Below, in pieces: positions 25,781-33,351 of a stretch of DNA of 64,000 nucleotides (positions within the stretch are counted from its first letter, which is position 1; each line of letters starts with the position of its first letter). The stretch covers positions 62,001 to 126,000 of the forward strand of contig JAEWSH010000133.1 of NCBI GenBank assembly GCA_023398375.1, given 5' to 3'. This DNA comes from Bacillota bacterium. Lineage in GTDB: Bacteria; Bacillota; Clostridia; Lachnospirales; Lachnospiraceae. The notes under the pieces were generated by a model, which made no database searches, was not told the DNA's origin, and worked only from the letters and a program-made list of their open reading frames with translations. Both the position numbers and the translations under genes were made by a program.

Positions 25781-26239
25781 CTATAACCGTACTTTGATAT
25801 CATCTAGCAACGCTTTACAACCCTCAACAATATCTACGTAGGTTTTATCAAAATTACCAGTATACCAAGGATCTGCAATATCTCCTTCGTTGTTTGCAAA
25901 TGCAAGAAGTTTTCTAACTTTACCTTCCGGATCACTTCCCAAAATTCGCATCATGTTTCGAATGTTCATTGCATCCATGCCAAGTAAATAATCATATTTA
26001 CCATAATCCTCTTTTTTAAGCTGCACAGCGCACTTTCCTGCTACAGATATTCCATATTGTCCTAGTTTGTTTTTTGTACCATAATGTACCGGATTCCCGA
26101 TTTCTTCGCTACTTGTTGCCGCTGAAGCAATATAAAATTCTTCCACTAATCCTTTTTTTTGTACCATGTCCTTCATCACAAACTCTGCCATTGGCGATCT
26201 GCAAATATTGCCGTGGCAGACGAATAGTATTTTTATCAT
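25781..26239 (-). CDS. Low-molecular-weight protein-tyrosine phosphatase
   Basis: 152 residues. The active-site loop is CHGNICRS at the N-terminus (Cys8 nucleophile, Arg14), and the general-acid Asp lies in DPWYTG near residue 120, as in the LMW-PTP family. It dephosphorylates phosphotyrosine proteins in the cytoplasm; arsenate reductases share the fold but no ars genes are near. Start follows AAGGAG. Single gene. Confidence 0.93.
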   Translation of the reverse strand: MIKILFVCHGNICRSPMAEFVMKDMVQKKGLVEEFYIASAATSSEEIGNPVHYGTKNKLGQYGISVAGKCAVQLKKEDYGKYDYLLGMDAMNIRNMMRILGSDPEGKVRKLLAFANNEGDIADPWYTGNFDKTYVDIVEGCKALLDDIKVRL

Positions 26240-26376
26240 CTTCGTAAACTCCTTGTAAATGTTTCTGTTATTGATTATTAGATATTGCAGACATTTTACG
26301 GCAGTAATAATTTTACTTAATTTGTATACCGTAGTATTTTGATATTTAATTCATATTTTCGTCTTTGCGTTGGATC

Positions 26377-26417
26377 AAAAAATGGCATAGTCTAAATTGA
26401 CTATGCCATTTTTTGTA
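26377..26417 (-). terminator. Terminator of the split pfl operon
   Basis: Perfect 15-bp stem AAAAAATGGCATAGT (26377-26391) / ACTATGCCATTTTTT (26400-26414) with an 8-base loop, just after the glycyl-radical-domain gene. It ends in a T run on both strands, so it could work in either direction. Confidence 0.92.
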
Positions 26418-26430
26418 TATTTGTCTGCTA

Positions 26431-26676
26431 TTAGATAGCTGCGTGGAAAGTACGTGTAATAACGTCGTTTTGTTGATCTGGTGTTAATTTAATAAAATTA
26501 ACAGCATAGCCAGATACACGAATTGTTAATTGTGGGTAGTTTTCCGGATGTTTCTGTGCATCTAATAATGTTTCTTTGTTTAACACGTTAACATTAAGAT
26601 GGTGACCGCCTTTTGTTGCATAACCATCCAATAATGAAACTAAGTTTTGAACTTGTGCTTGACTTACTTCTGCCAT
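26431..26676 (-). CDS. Stand-alone glycyl-radical domain of pyruvate formate-lyase
   Basis: 81 residues. It matches the C-terminal end of ordinary pyruvate formate-lyases: LVSLLDGYATKGGHHLNVNV, then PQLTIRVSGYAVNF with the radical-bearing glycine at Gly56, then a C-terminal DVITRTFH. The ATG follows AGGAGG with 9-base spacing. The large subunit encoded upstream stops exactly before this domain, so the two should assemble in trans into one active enzyme. The closest known analogue is YfiD/GrcA of E. coli, a spare part for damaged PFL, but here no intact PFL exists in the window. Substrate of PflA. Confidence 0.93.
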   Translation of the reverse strand: MAEVSQAQVQNLVSLLDGYATKGGHHLNVNVLNKETLLDAQKHPENYPQLTIRVSGYAVNFIKLTPDQQNDVITRTFHAAI

Positions 26677-26700
26677 GATATATATCCTCCTAATATTTTT

Positions 26701-26904
26701 TTAATGAAAATCATCTAGCCCTTCTTCAAGGGTAGGAACGCTGCAAGCCAGGGGAGTTCTGGAGCAATCAGTACATCCCATGGTCTGAACTTCTTTTGTT
26801 TTATTGATAGATTCGTCTACGTCAATATTTACATGTCCTACACCTTTGGCCATATGTGAATCTAACATAGCTACAAGATCATCAATCATTTTATTTTGAT
26901 CCAT
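26701..26904 (-). CDS. Degenerate glycyl-radical-like small protein with Cys tail
   Basis: 67 residues. Residues 6-32 (MIDDLVAMLDSHMAKGVGHV...) align with the beginning of the glycyl-radical domain encoded just downstream, but the half carrying the radical glycine is absent. In its place is a short tail with CTDC (Cys44, Cys47) and Cys54. It has its own ribosome site (AGGACG) and lies in the operon between the large subunit and the complete domain. It looks like a duplicated, truncated copy that has been kept. It might cap or protect the large subunit, or bind metal; both are speculation. Confidence 0.75.
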   Translation of the reverse strand: MDQNKMIDDLVAMLDSHMAKGVGHVNIDVDESINKTKEVQTMGCTDCSRTPLACSVPTLEEGLDDFH

Positions 26905-26921
26905 TTTGCACCGTCCTATTC

Positions 26922-26939
26922 TCTTACAATAGTGTAAGA
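26922..26939 (-). other. Intercistronic hairpin after the pflB large-subunit gene
   Basis: Perfect 7-bp stem TCTTACA (26922-26928) / TGTAAGA (26933-26939) with a 4-base loop in the 36-base gap between the large-subunit and 67-residue genes. No T run, so probably an RNA-stability or translation element, not a terminator. Confidence 0.6.
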
Positions 26940-26940
26940 A

Positions 26941-28980
26941 CTATTTGTTTAAATCAAGTTCGATGTCGCCAGCGAATACTTGATCTTCTTTACCAAGAGC
27001 GCCTGGGATAATAGTAAATGTGTTAGAAATACCATCCTGTGCGTGTTCAAATGGAAGCTTTGATACAGAAGCTAAAGAAGCTACAGCTCCGTGAGTATCG
27101 CGTCCGTGCATTGGGTTTGCACCAGGTGCAAAAGGCTGTCCTTTTTTACGTCCGTCAGGTGTATTACCAGTTGCTTTACCATAAGTTACATTTGAAGTAA
27201 TTGTTAATACTGACATTGTAGGGAAACCATTTCTGTATGTGTGGTGTCTTCTGATCATTGTCATGAATTTTTCTACAAGGTCATGTGCGATAACATCTGC
27301 ACGGTCATCATCATTTCCGTATTTAGGGAAATCTCCAGTCGTCTCGAAATCTACAATGATTCCGTCTTCGTCTCTGATCGGTTTAACGGTAGCATACTTA
27401 ATTGCGGATAAAGAGTCAGTTACTACTGAAAGTCCAGCGATACCTGTTGCAAAGTAACGAAGAACATCTCTGTCATGTAATGCCATTTGAGCTCTTTCAT
27501 AGCAATATTTATCATGCATATAATGAATAACATTTAATACGTTTACATAAACGTCAGCTAACCATTCCATCATGTCCGTAAATTTACCCATTACATCATC
27601 ATAATCCAAGACATCCCCAGAAACCGGACGATATTTAGGACCAACTTGTTTGCGGGATACTTCATCAACACCGCCGTTCAATGAGTATAATAAACATTTC
27701 GCTAAGTTAGCACGAGCGCCAAAGAACTGCATTTGTTTACCGATAACCATTGAAGATACACAACAAGCGATTCCGTAGTCATCTCCATGAGTTACTCTCA
27801 TTAAATCATCGTTCTCATATTGAACAGAAGATGTTGTAATAGATATCTTAGCACAGAATTTTTTGAAAGATTCTGGTAATCTTGTTGACCAAAGTACTGT
27901 TAAGTTAGGTTCTGGTGAAGCACCTAAATTAATTAATGTATTTAAATAACGGAATGACATTCTTGTAACCATGTGACGACCATCAATACCGCAACCACCG
28001 ATTGACTCTGTAACCCATACTGGATCACCAGCAAAAATCTGGTTGTATTCTGGTGTACGTGCAAATTTGACACATCTTAACTTCATGATAAAGTGATCGA
28101 TGAATTCTTGAATTTGTTCTTCTGTAAAGGTACCATCCTTTAAATCTCTTTCCGCATAGCAATCAATGAAAGTAGAAGTACGTCCAAGAGACATAGCTGC
28201 ACCATTTTGTTCTTTAACAGCAGCTAAATATCCAAAATAAGTAGCTTGGATAGCTTCCTGTACATTTGTAGCTGGTTTAGATATATCGCATCCATAGAAA
28301 GAAGCCATTTCCTTCATCATTTTAAGAGCTACGATTTGTTCTGATATCTCTTCGCGAAGACGGATAACTTCGTCTGTCATAACACGTCCGGTAGAATCTT
28401 TCTGAGCTAATTTATCTTCGATCAGTCTGTCAATACCATATAATGCGATACGTCTGTAATCACCAATAATACGTCCACGGCCGTAAGCATCAGGAAGACC
28501 TGTGATTACATGACTTGAACGACATGCTTTCATTTCAGCATTGTAAGCATCAAAACATCCTGCATTGTGTGTTTTTCTATGTGTAGAGAAAAATTCACTG
28601 ACTTCTGGATCTACTTCATAACCATTATCTGAACATGCTTTTTCTGCCATACGAATACCGCCGTAAGGCTGCATAGAACGTTTGAAAGGTGCATCTGTCT
28701 GAAAACCTACGATTGTTTCTTTTGCTTTGTCCAAGTAGCCTGCTTTGTGAGAGTTGATTGTAGAAACAACTTTAGTGTCCATATCAAGAACACCGCCAGC
28801 TTCACGTTCTTTCTTGGATAATTCCATTACTTGTGCCCATAAATCTTTTGTGTTTTGTGTAGGACCTGCTAAGAATGTATCATCTCCATCATATGGAGTG
28901 TAATTCTTCTGGATGAAATCTCTGACATTGATTTCATTTTCCCATTTGCCGCCTACAAAATCTTTCCATTCTGGTCTCAT
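26941..28980 (-). CDS. pflB: Pyruvate formate-lyase large subunit lacking the glycyl-radical domain
   Basis: 679 residues, against about 740-760 for a usual PFL. The whole ten-stranded barrel region is present, including RIIGDYRRIALYG, the adjacent catalytic cysteines in YGIACCVSSM (about residues 404-413) and FEHAQDGISNTFTIIPGALG near the end. It then stops at IELDLNK where other PFLs continue into the glycyl-radical domain. That domain is encoded separately at 26431-26676. The stop is followed by a hairpin and a new ribosome site, so this is a true split, not a frameshift. Reaction: pyruvate plus CoA to acetyl-CoA plus formate under anaerobiosis. ATG follows TTAGGAGG. A palindromic operator lies in its promoter. 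Confidence 0.93.
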   Translation of the reverse strand: MRPEWKDFVGGKWENEINVRDFIQKNYTPYDGDDTFLAGPTQNTKDLWAQVMELSKKEREAGGVLDMDTKVVSTINSHKAGYLDKAKETIVGFQTDAPFKRSMQPYGGIRMAEKACSDNGYEVDPEVSEFFSTHRKTHNAGCFDAYNAEMKACRSSHVITGLPDAYGRGRIIGDYRRIALYGIDRLIEDKLAQKDSTGRVMTDEVIRLREEISEQIVALKMMKEMASFYGCDISKPATNVQEAIQATYFGYLAAVKEQNGAAMSLGRTSTFIDCYAERDLKDGTFTEEQIQEFIDHFIMKLRCVKFARTPEYNQIFAGDPVWVTESIGGCGIDGRHMVTRMSFRYLNTLINLGASPEPNLTVLWSTRLPESFKKFCAKISITTSSVQYENDDLMRVTHGDDYGIACCVSSMVIGKQMQFFGARANLAKCLLYSLNGGVDEVSRKQVGPKYRPVSGDVLDYDDVMGKFTDMMEWLADVYVNVLNVIHYMHDKYCYERAQMALHDRDVLRYFATGIAGLSVVTDSLSAIKYATVKPIRDEDGIIVDFETTGDFPKYGNDDDRADVIAHDLVEKFMTMIRRHHTYRNGFPTMSVLTITSNVTYGKATGNTPDGRKKGQPFAPGANPMHGRDTHGAVASLASVSKLPFEHAQDGISNTFTIIPGALGKEDQVFAGDIELDLNK

Positions 28981-29100
28981 TTTATAAAGCCTCCTAAATT
29001 AAAATATAATATTATGTCTTTCTTGGGTAAAAGACGTAGTTACCAGCATAAAATATATCTAGATTATTTTTTGCTTATTTATGCCTGTATATACATTTAA

Positions 29101-29165
29101 AATGTGAAAAAATTCACATTCAAACCCGCACCACTATTATATGTTAATATGATTCGATACGTCAA
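29101..29165 (-). promoter_or_regulatory. pflB promoter with Crp/Fnr- or Rex-like operator
   Basis: On the minus strand TTGACG (plus 29160-29165), an 18-base spacer and TATAAT (plus 29136-29141). Downstream of the start lies the perfect palindrome AATGTGAAAAAATTCACATT (29101-29120). It contains TGTGA-N6-TCACA, the Crp/Fnr-type consensus, and also resembles redox-regulator Rex sites (TGTGAA-N4-TTCACA). Its position at about +10 to +30 suggests repression. The whole gap 28981-29335 is 355 bases. Confidence 0.7.
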
Positions 29166-29214
29166 GGTTGCCGATGTACTTTTTTACATACAAAAACTGA
29201 AAAAATATGAAGTT

Positions 29215-29274
29215 TTTGTTAAATTTAACAAATGTTGAGGATAAGTTGCAGAAGGCTGGGAAAAGTACTATAAT
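29215..29274 (+). promoter_or_regulatory. Promoter and palindrome upstream of the DUF1858 gene
   Basis: Perfect 18-bp palindrome TTTGTTAAATTTAACAAA (29215-29232), resembling the TTGTTAA/TTAACAA arms of Rex sites but with two fewer central bases. It is followed by TTGCAG (29246-29251), a 17-base spacer and TATAAT (29269-29274). Operator upstream of the -35 would fit activation or shared control with pflB. Confidence 0.6.
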
Positions 29275-29335
29275 GTAACTGTAGTTTACCAATTTCATAG
29301 GACATATCATAGAAAGTTATAGGAGGAAAAAATAA

Positions 29336-29527
29336 ATGGCACAAATAACCAAGGATATGACAATAGGAGAAATACTTAGAACAAATGCAGATGTTGCACC
29401 TATTTTGATGGAAGCAGGTATGCATTGTCTTGGATGTCCATCAGCACAAGGTGAATCGTTAGAAGAAGCAGCAATGGTTCATGGAATGGATATTGAAGAG
29501 TTAATGGCTAAAATCAACGCAATATAA
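29336..29527 (+). CDS. DUF1858-domain small protein
   Basis: 63 residues, full length for the family. DMTIGEILRTNADVAPILMEAGMHCLGCPS carries the conserved CxxC (Cys31, Cys34) seen in DUF1858 proteins, which occur alone or fused to hybrid-cluster or sulfur-transfer proteins in anaerobes. It probably binds a metal or takes part in thiol/redox chemistry, but the function is unproven. ATG follows AGGAGGAAAAAATAA. It faces away from pflB across a region with two redox-type palindromes, so co-regulation with fermentation is plausible. Confidence 0.88.
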   Translation: MAQITKDMTIGEILRTNADVAPILMEAGMHCLGCPSAQGESLEEAAMVHGMDIEELMAKINAI

Positions 29528-29579
29528 TTTTGAATCATATTTCTTATTTTTTGTATAATAAAATTTTAATAGAAAAATA

Positions 29580-29617
29580 AAAAAGACGAACAAGGTATTC
29601 CGTTGTTCGTCTTTTTT
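29580..29617 (+). terminator. Terminator after the DUF1858 gene
   Basis: Perfect 13-bp stem AAAAGACGAACAA (29581-29593) / TTGTTCGTCTTTT (29603-29615) with a 9-base loop and T run; can act for both strands between convergent genes. Confidence 0.92.
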
Positions 29618-29670
29618 GCACTCCGTGCAGGATGCGCAATGCATATTTTTTGTTTTCCGTTAGTTGTAAG

Positions 29671-30453
29671 CTAGATAAGTGAAAGTGACTGTATTGCAGT
29701 ATCTTTTACGATTACCTCACAATGTTCTTCGAGATAAGCTTCACTTGCAGTTGAAAATTTCTCAACTGCTGCATATTCAGATATCATGTTACAAATCTTA
29801 TTAAATTCTTCTGGTGAATGGTCATTTTTGGAAATCAACAATATATAATTTTCTGAATTAATATTTTTGTATAGGGAATTAGTGCCATGGTAAAAATCTT
29901 TTAATATATGGGCTAATCTTGTAGCGGTTGAAATGGAGTCTAAAGAATATATTTTTGTTAAGTCGACGATCTCCATTGCTTTTAAGGCAGTCTCTGAGGC
30001 ATCTTTTAATTTCTTGAATGTAGAAGGATCAGATGAATCTTCTATAGTCTCTGTTACATCTGTAAAATTACCTTCATGTATTTTCTTAAATAAATCAAGT
30101 ACGTCATCGGCGCCTTCAGAAAGATTATTAATGACTTCATCGGAATTTGAATCAGAATCGTGCACAGAAGGAGCAAACTTGGAAAATCTGGTATCTAATT
30201 CTTCAGGATCTTCAACCTTTGTAATTATAAGAACAATACACTCAGAATTGAGTGGTATTGCTTCTATCATAAGCGGAATATCTTCTGCTTCAAAACCAAA
30301 TTCAAATGATGCTTGCTGCATCATGTCACGAAACAGATTTTTAGCTTTTTCTGTTCCATATGCAAGTTCACTAATCTTCAATTCGCGATCTGCTAAATCT
30401 GCTTTCGTAAGTGTACAACGAATTTGATGGTCATTCACTTTTTCGATTTTCAT
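29671..30453 (-). CDS. mecA: Adaptor protein MecA
   Basis: 260 residues from the ATG at 30453 after AGGATG; an upstream in-frame ATG lacks a ribosome site. N-terminal domain MKIEKVNDHQIRCTLTKADLADR is the MecA signature, followed by an acidic linker (about 90-140) and the C-terminal domain that binds the ClpC ATPase. MecA delivers substrates to ClpCP for degradation and, in Bacillus, controls competence and sporulation factors. Single gene on the minus strand. Confidence 0.88.
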   Translation of the reverse strand: MKIEKVNDHQIRCTLTKADLADRELKISELAYGTEKAKNLFRDMMQQASFEFGFEAEDIPLMIEAIPLNSECIVLIITKVEDPEELDTRFSKFAPSVHDSDSNSDEVINNLSEGADDVLDLFKKIHEGNFTDVTETIEDSSDPSTFKKLKDASETALKAMEIVDLTKIYSLDSISTATRLAHILKDFYHGTNSLYKNINSENYILLISKNDHSPEEFNKICNMISEYAAVEKFSTASEAYLEEHCEVIVKDTAIQSLSLI

Positions 30454-30656
30454 AGTATCACATCCTAACTTTTTGATACAAAATAATGAGTTGTATTGTG
30501 ACTGAAACACCAGTTTAAACTCAAAAGTAAGCTTGTTTAAAAAACTTTTGATAAGTTATATTATACTTTATATTTTATTAAGTCAATAGCACAAGGTTAC
30601 AGAAAAATATTTTTTATAAAAAATATACAAATTTTTAAATAAATTTAATAATTATC

Positions 30657-30871
30657 TTGCATATATGAATAAAATCGTTTATAATCATTGTTACGAGGTG
30701 TTTCCGGATAGTCAGTATCTGATAGGAGGCACGGACAACTCTATTTACAACGAACGTTGTATTCATTATTAATTAAAAGCAAATATATGGGTAACGTTAT
30801 TAGTATACCCAATCTTATTCCCATTATTTCAACAAAAAGATGGGAATTGTCTTACAAGCATATGTGCTTGT
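30657..30871 (+). ncRNA. Unassigned structured RNA with its own promoter
   Basis: Near-consensus promoter: TTGCAT (30657-30662), 17-base spacer, TATAAT (30680-30685), start about 30691. The following 180 bases fold into five successive hairpins: GTGTTTCC/GGAGGCAC (30698-30705 with 30725-30732), TACAACG/CGTTGTA (30746-30761), TGGGTA/TACCCA (30788-30811), ATTCCCAT/ATGGGAAT (30817-30847) and ACAAGCA/TGCTTGT (30854-30871). ATGGG of the third and CCCAT of the fourth could pair instead, a switch-like option. There is no open frame. It does not match SRP RNA, tmRNA, RNase P or 6S by eye; a raiA-type or other large leader RNA is possible. The gap 30454-31091 holds nothing else clear. Confidence 0.6.
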
Positions 30872-31091
30872 TCAAATCATTTTTCCAAATAAATTTTTAA
30901 ATTACATTCAAACAATTCAGGTTTAATTAATTGGTATGTAGACCGATTAAGTTTGATACATGTCCGGACACTTCTACTATTATAAATATCGTCATTACCA
31001 AATAATATCAGTATATACTTGTATTTATTATTATTATATCACAGAATCCTTTTGGAAAAAACAAGTATTGTACAAAGGAGGTAATGAAGCT

Positions 31092-31310
31092 ATCGCAAGA
31101 AAACAAGAACTTCAACTTGAAGTATATGTTATGCTGAAAAAGGCAATGAATAGAGGTGTTAAGCTGTATTTAGAAGGGGAAATAACCTCGCCGGAAGAAA
31201 TTTTCAGAGAATACTGCCTCAATGAAGAATGTATTTATATGCCCGATTATGTAATGAATGATGCGGGTGAATTGGTGGAATTGCGTTACGATAAAATTAA
31301 AAATACCTAG
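31092..31310 (+). CDS. Small conserved-looking protein of unknown function
   Basis: The open frame runs from 30960, but a perfect AAAGGAGG at 31074-31081 shows that translation starts later. The first in-frame codon at proper spacing is ATC (31092), giving a 72-residue protein beginning xARKQELQLEVYVMLKKAM; the first ATG in frame (31131) has no ribosome site and would give 59 residues. An ATG at 31084 in another frame leads to a short dead end. The protein is charged, with CLNEECIYMPDYVMNDAGEL, and has no recognised domain. The structured RNA upstream may be its leader. Confidence 0.55.
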   Translation: MARKQELQLEVYVMLKKAMNRGVKLYLEGEITSPEEIFREYCLNEECIYMPDYVMNDAGELVELRYDKIKNT

Positions 31311-31477
31311 TTGATGTAAACCATGTATTGCATTTAATAAATATCTAAAATCTAATTAACTGTATTATTTAAGGTAATATTCATTGAGAAGCCCCTTTAT
31401 GCGATTACCACCTGAAGAGCAGGAAAGATACAGTAATAAATAATCAAAAAATGTCAAAAATGGTAATGACGATATGC

Positions 31478-31519
31478 TAATAGTCTGTTATAATTAGGAC
31501 GGTCAGGAGGTAGCTGGAA
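31478..31519 (+). promoter_or_regulatory. Likely promoter and ribosome site of the GH18/SH3 gene
   Basis: TATAAT near 31489-31494 with no convincing -35, and TCAGGAGGTAGCTGGA before the ATG at 31519. The rest of the 208-base gap from 31311 shows nothing recognisable. Confidence 0.4.
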
Positions 31520-33210
31520 TGAAGAAAAAAATAATTCCGGTGCTTGTAGCAATCCTATTAATCTTAATTGTAATTGCAGCAGGCTTTGGTACAAAGATAA
31601 TAGAGAAATATTCCTACTCAAAAGAAAGAGCGGATCTAAAGGAATATTATTCCTTAACGGAAGATAATGATGTGGCATTATTATTACAGAATGATTTTCT
31701 GGAGGCAAAAGGAAAATTAATAAATGGAACATATTATCTTGATTTTGATACGGTACAAACTTATTTTAATAACAGGTTTTATGTAGATAAAGTTGAGAAA
31801 TTATTAATATATACAACACCAACAGATATTATCAGCGCACCAATTGAAGGTAATGTTGCGAATGTTTCGGGGGTGCCGGGTGAAGAAAATTATGTAATTG
31901 CAACATATCAGGAGGACACACTTTATGTGGCAATTGATTATGTGAAGAAATATACTAATTTTTCTTATGAAGTATTTACTGAGCCAAACCGTATGCAGAT
32001 AAATACTGAGTGGCCAATAAGAACAATAGCAGATGTTGTGAAAAATACAGCCATCCGTTATCAAGGCGGCATTAAGAGTGATATATTGGAAGATGTTTCA
32101 GTAGGTGATGTGGTTGTGGTTCTTGAAAAGATGGACAACTGGGTGAAAGTCAAATCAAAAGATGGAATTATTGGATACATTGAAAAAAAGAGACTTACTA
32201 ACGAGCGGGATGAAATGCAGACACCGGTCACGGATGTGGCAGTACCGGAATATACAAGCATAACAAAAGATTATAAAATTAATATGGGTTGGCACCAGGT
32301 GACAAATCAGACGGCCAATGCCTCGATTCAATCTGTATTGGCACAGACTAAGTCAATGAATACCATATCTCCAACGTGGTTCTCGCTAAGTGACAACAAC
32401 GGAAATTTTACGAGTCTTGCTTCGCCAGAATATGTTGCAAATGCTCATAGCATGGGAATAGAAGTATGGGCATTGATCGATAACTTTAATACAGCAGTAG
32501 ATACGAATGAAGTGTTATCTTCTGCAACGAAAAGAGCATATCTGATTCAGGGATTGATGAACGCAGCGCTTCAATGTGATATAGATGGCATTAATATTGA
32601 CTTTGAGAAAATTAGTGTTGAGACGGGTGAAAATTTTATAGAATTTATCAGAGAACTATCTATCTCCTGCCGCGCAAATGGAATCGTATTATCGGTCGAC
32701 AATTACGTGCCGAAAGAGTACTCCACACATTATAATAGGAAAGAACAGGGAATTGTAGCAGATTATGTTATTATAATGGGGTATGATGAACACTATGGCG
32801 GGGGCGGTGTTGCAGGGTCTGTTGCATCTATTAATTTTGTAGAAGAAGGGATTAAAAAGACAATAGAAGAAGTTCCCTCAAACAAGGTAATTAATGCCAT
32901 CCCATTTTATACCAGAATATGGTCTACTAAGGGAACGGAAGTTTCAAGCCAAAACACAGGGATGGGTGTAGCGGAAAATTTCTTAGCACAAAAGAATGTT
33001 GAAGCTGCATGGGATGATGAAACCTGTCAGAATTATGCGGAGTTTCAAGATGGAGATACTTTCTATCAAGTTTGGCTTGAAGATGCCCAGTCGCTGGAAG
33101 TAAAATTGAACATTATGCAGAAATATGAGTTGGCGGGCATAGCAGAATGGAAATTAGGATTAGAAACTGCAAATGTATGGGACAACATTGCCAATTATGT
33201 AAACAACTAA
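31519..33210 (+). CDS. Membrane-anchored SH3/GH18 glycosidase (spore or cell-wall type)
   Basis: 563 residues. N-terminal signal anchor (5-24), a copper-amine-oxidase-N-like region (about 45-155), an SH3b domain (about 175-227; SVGDVVVVLEKMDNWVKVK) and a GH18 domain from 255 on. The catalytic motif DIDGINIDFEK is complete, with Asp361 and proton donor Glu363, unlike the degenerate protein at 4869-6176. Expected to act outside the membrane on peptidoglycan or spore-cortex glycan. Monocistronic, with a strong terminator; the cortex amidase gene cwlD follows. Confidence 0.88.
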   Translation: MKKKIIPVLVAILLILIVIAAGFGTKIIEKYSYSKERADLKEYYSLTEDNDVALLLQNDFLEAKGKLINGTYYLDFDTVQTYFNNRFYVDKVEKLLIYTTPTDIISAPIEGNVANVSGVPGEENYVIATYQEDTLYVAIDYVKKYTNFSYEVFTEPNRMQINTEWPIRTIADVVKNTAIRYQGGIKSDILEDVSVGDVVVVLEKMDNWVKVKSKDGIIGYIEKKRLTNERDEMQTPVTDVAVPEYTSITKDYKINMGWHQVTNQTANASIQSVLAQTKSMNTISPTWFSLSDNNGNFTSLASPEYVANAHSMGIEVWALIDNFNTAVDTNEVLSSATKRAYLIQGLMNAALQCDIDGINIDFEKISVETGENFIEFIRELSISCRANGIVLSVDNYVPKEYSTHYNRKEQGIVADYVIIMGYDEHYGGGGVAGSVASINFVEEGIKKTIEEVPSNKVINAIPFYTRIWSTKGTEVSSQNTGMGVAENFLAQKNVEAAWDDETCQNYAEFQDGDTFYQVWLEDAQSLEVKLNIMQKYELAGIAEWKLGLETANVWDNIANYVNN

Positions 33211-33227
33211 GATTATTATAAATTGAG

Positions 33228-33264
33228 AAATCCGATGAAGCGGTATCGCTTTATCGGATTTTAT
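33228..33264 (+). terminator. Terminator after the GH18/SH3 gene
   Basis: 15-bp stem AAATCCGATGAAGCG (33228-33242) / CGCTTTATCGGATTT (33247-33261), one G-T pair, tetraloop, then TTATT. Confidence 0.88.
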
Positions 33265-33351
33265 TAAGTTTGAAAAAAGTAAATGGTTCTTCCGAAATAC
33301 TTTCTTTCATAGATTGTAATAATAAAGATTGAGTAGTAGGGTAAATCCTAC

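Noticed and set aside
26431..28980. Split pflB as a sequencing frameshift or nonsense mutation
   Set aside because: The large-subunit stop is followed by a hairpin, two separate ribosome sites and an intervening gene; no single indel or base change would rebuild a continuous PFL.
29933..30427. 164-codon plus-strand frame opposite mecA
   Set aside because: Ser-rich antisense shadow of the conserved mecA gene, without a ribosome site.
30454..31091. 6S RNA, SRP RNA, tmRNA or RNase P RNA as the identity of the structured RNA
   Set aside because: The hallmark sequences of SRP, tmRNA and RNase P and the end-to-end pairing of 6S are not visible; left as unassigned.
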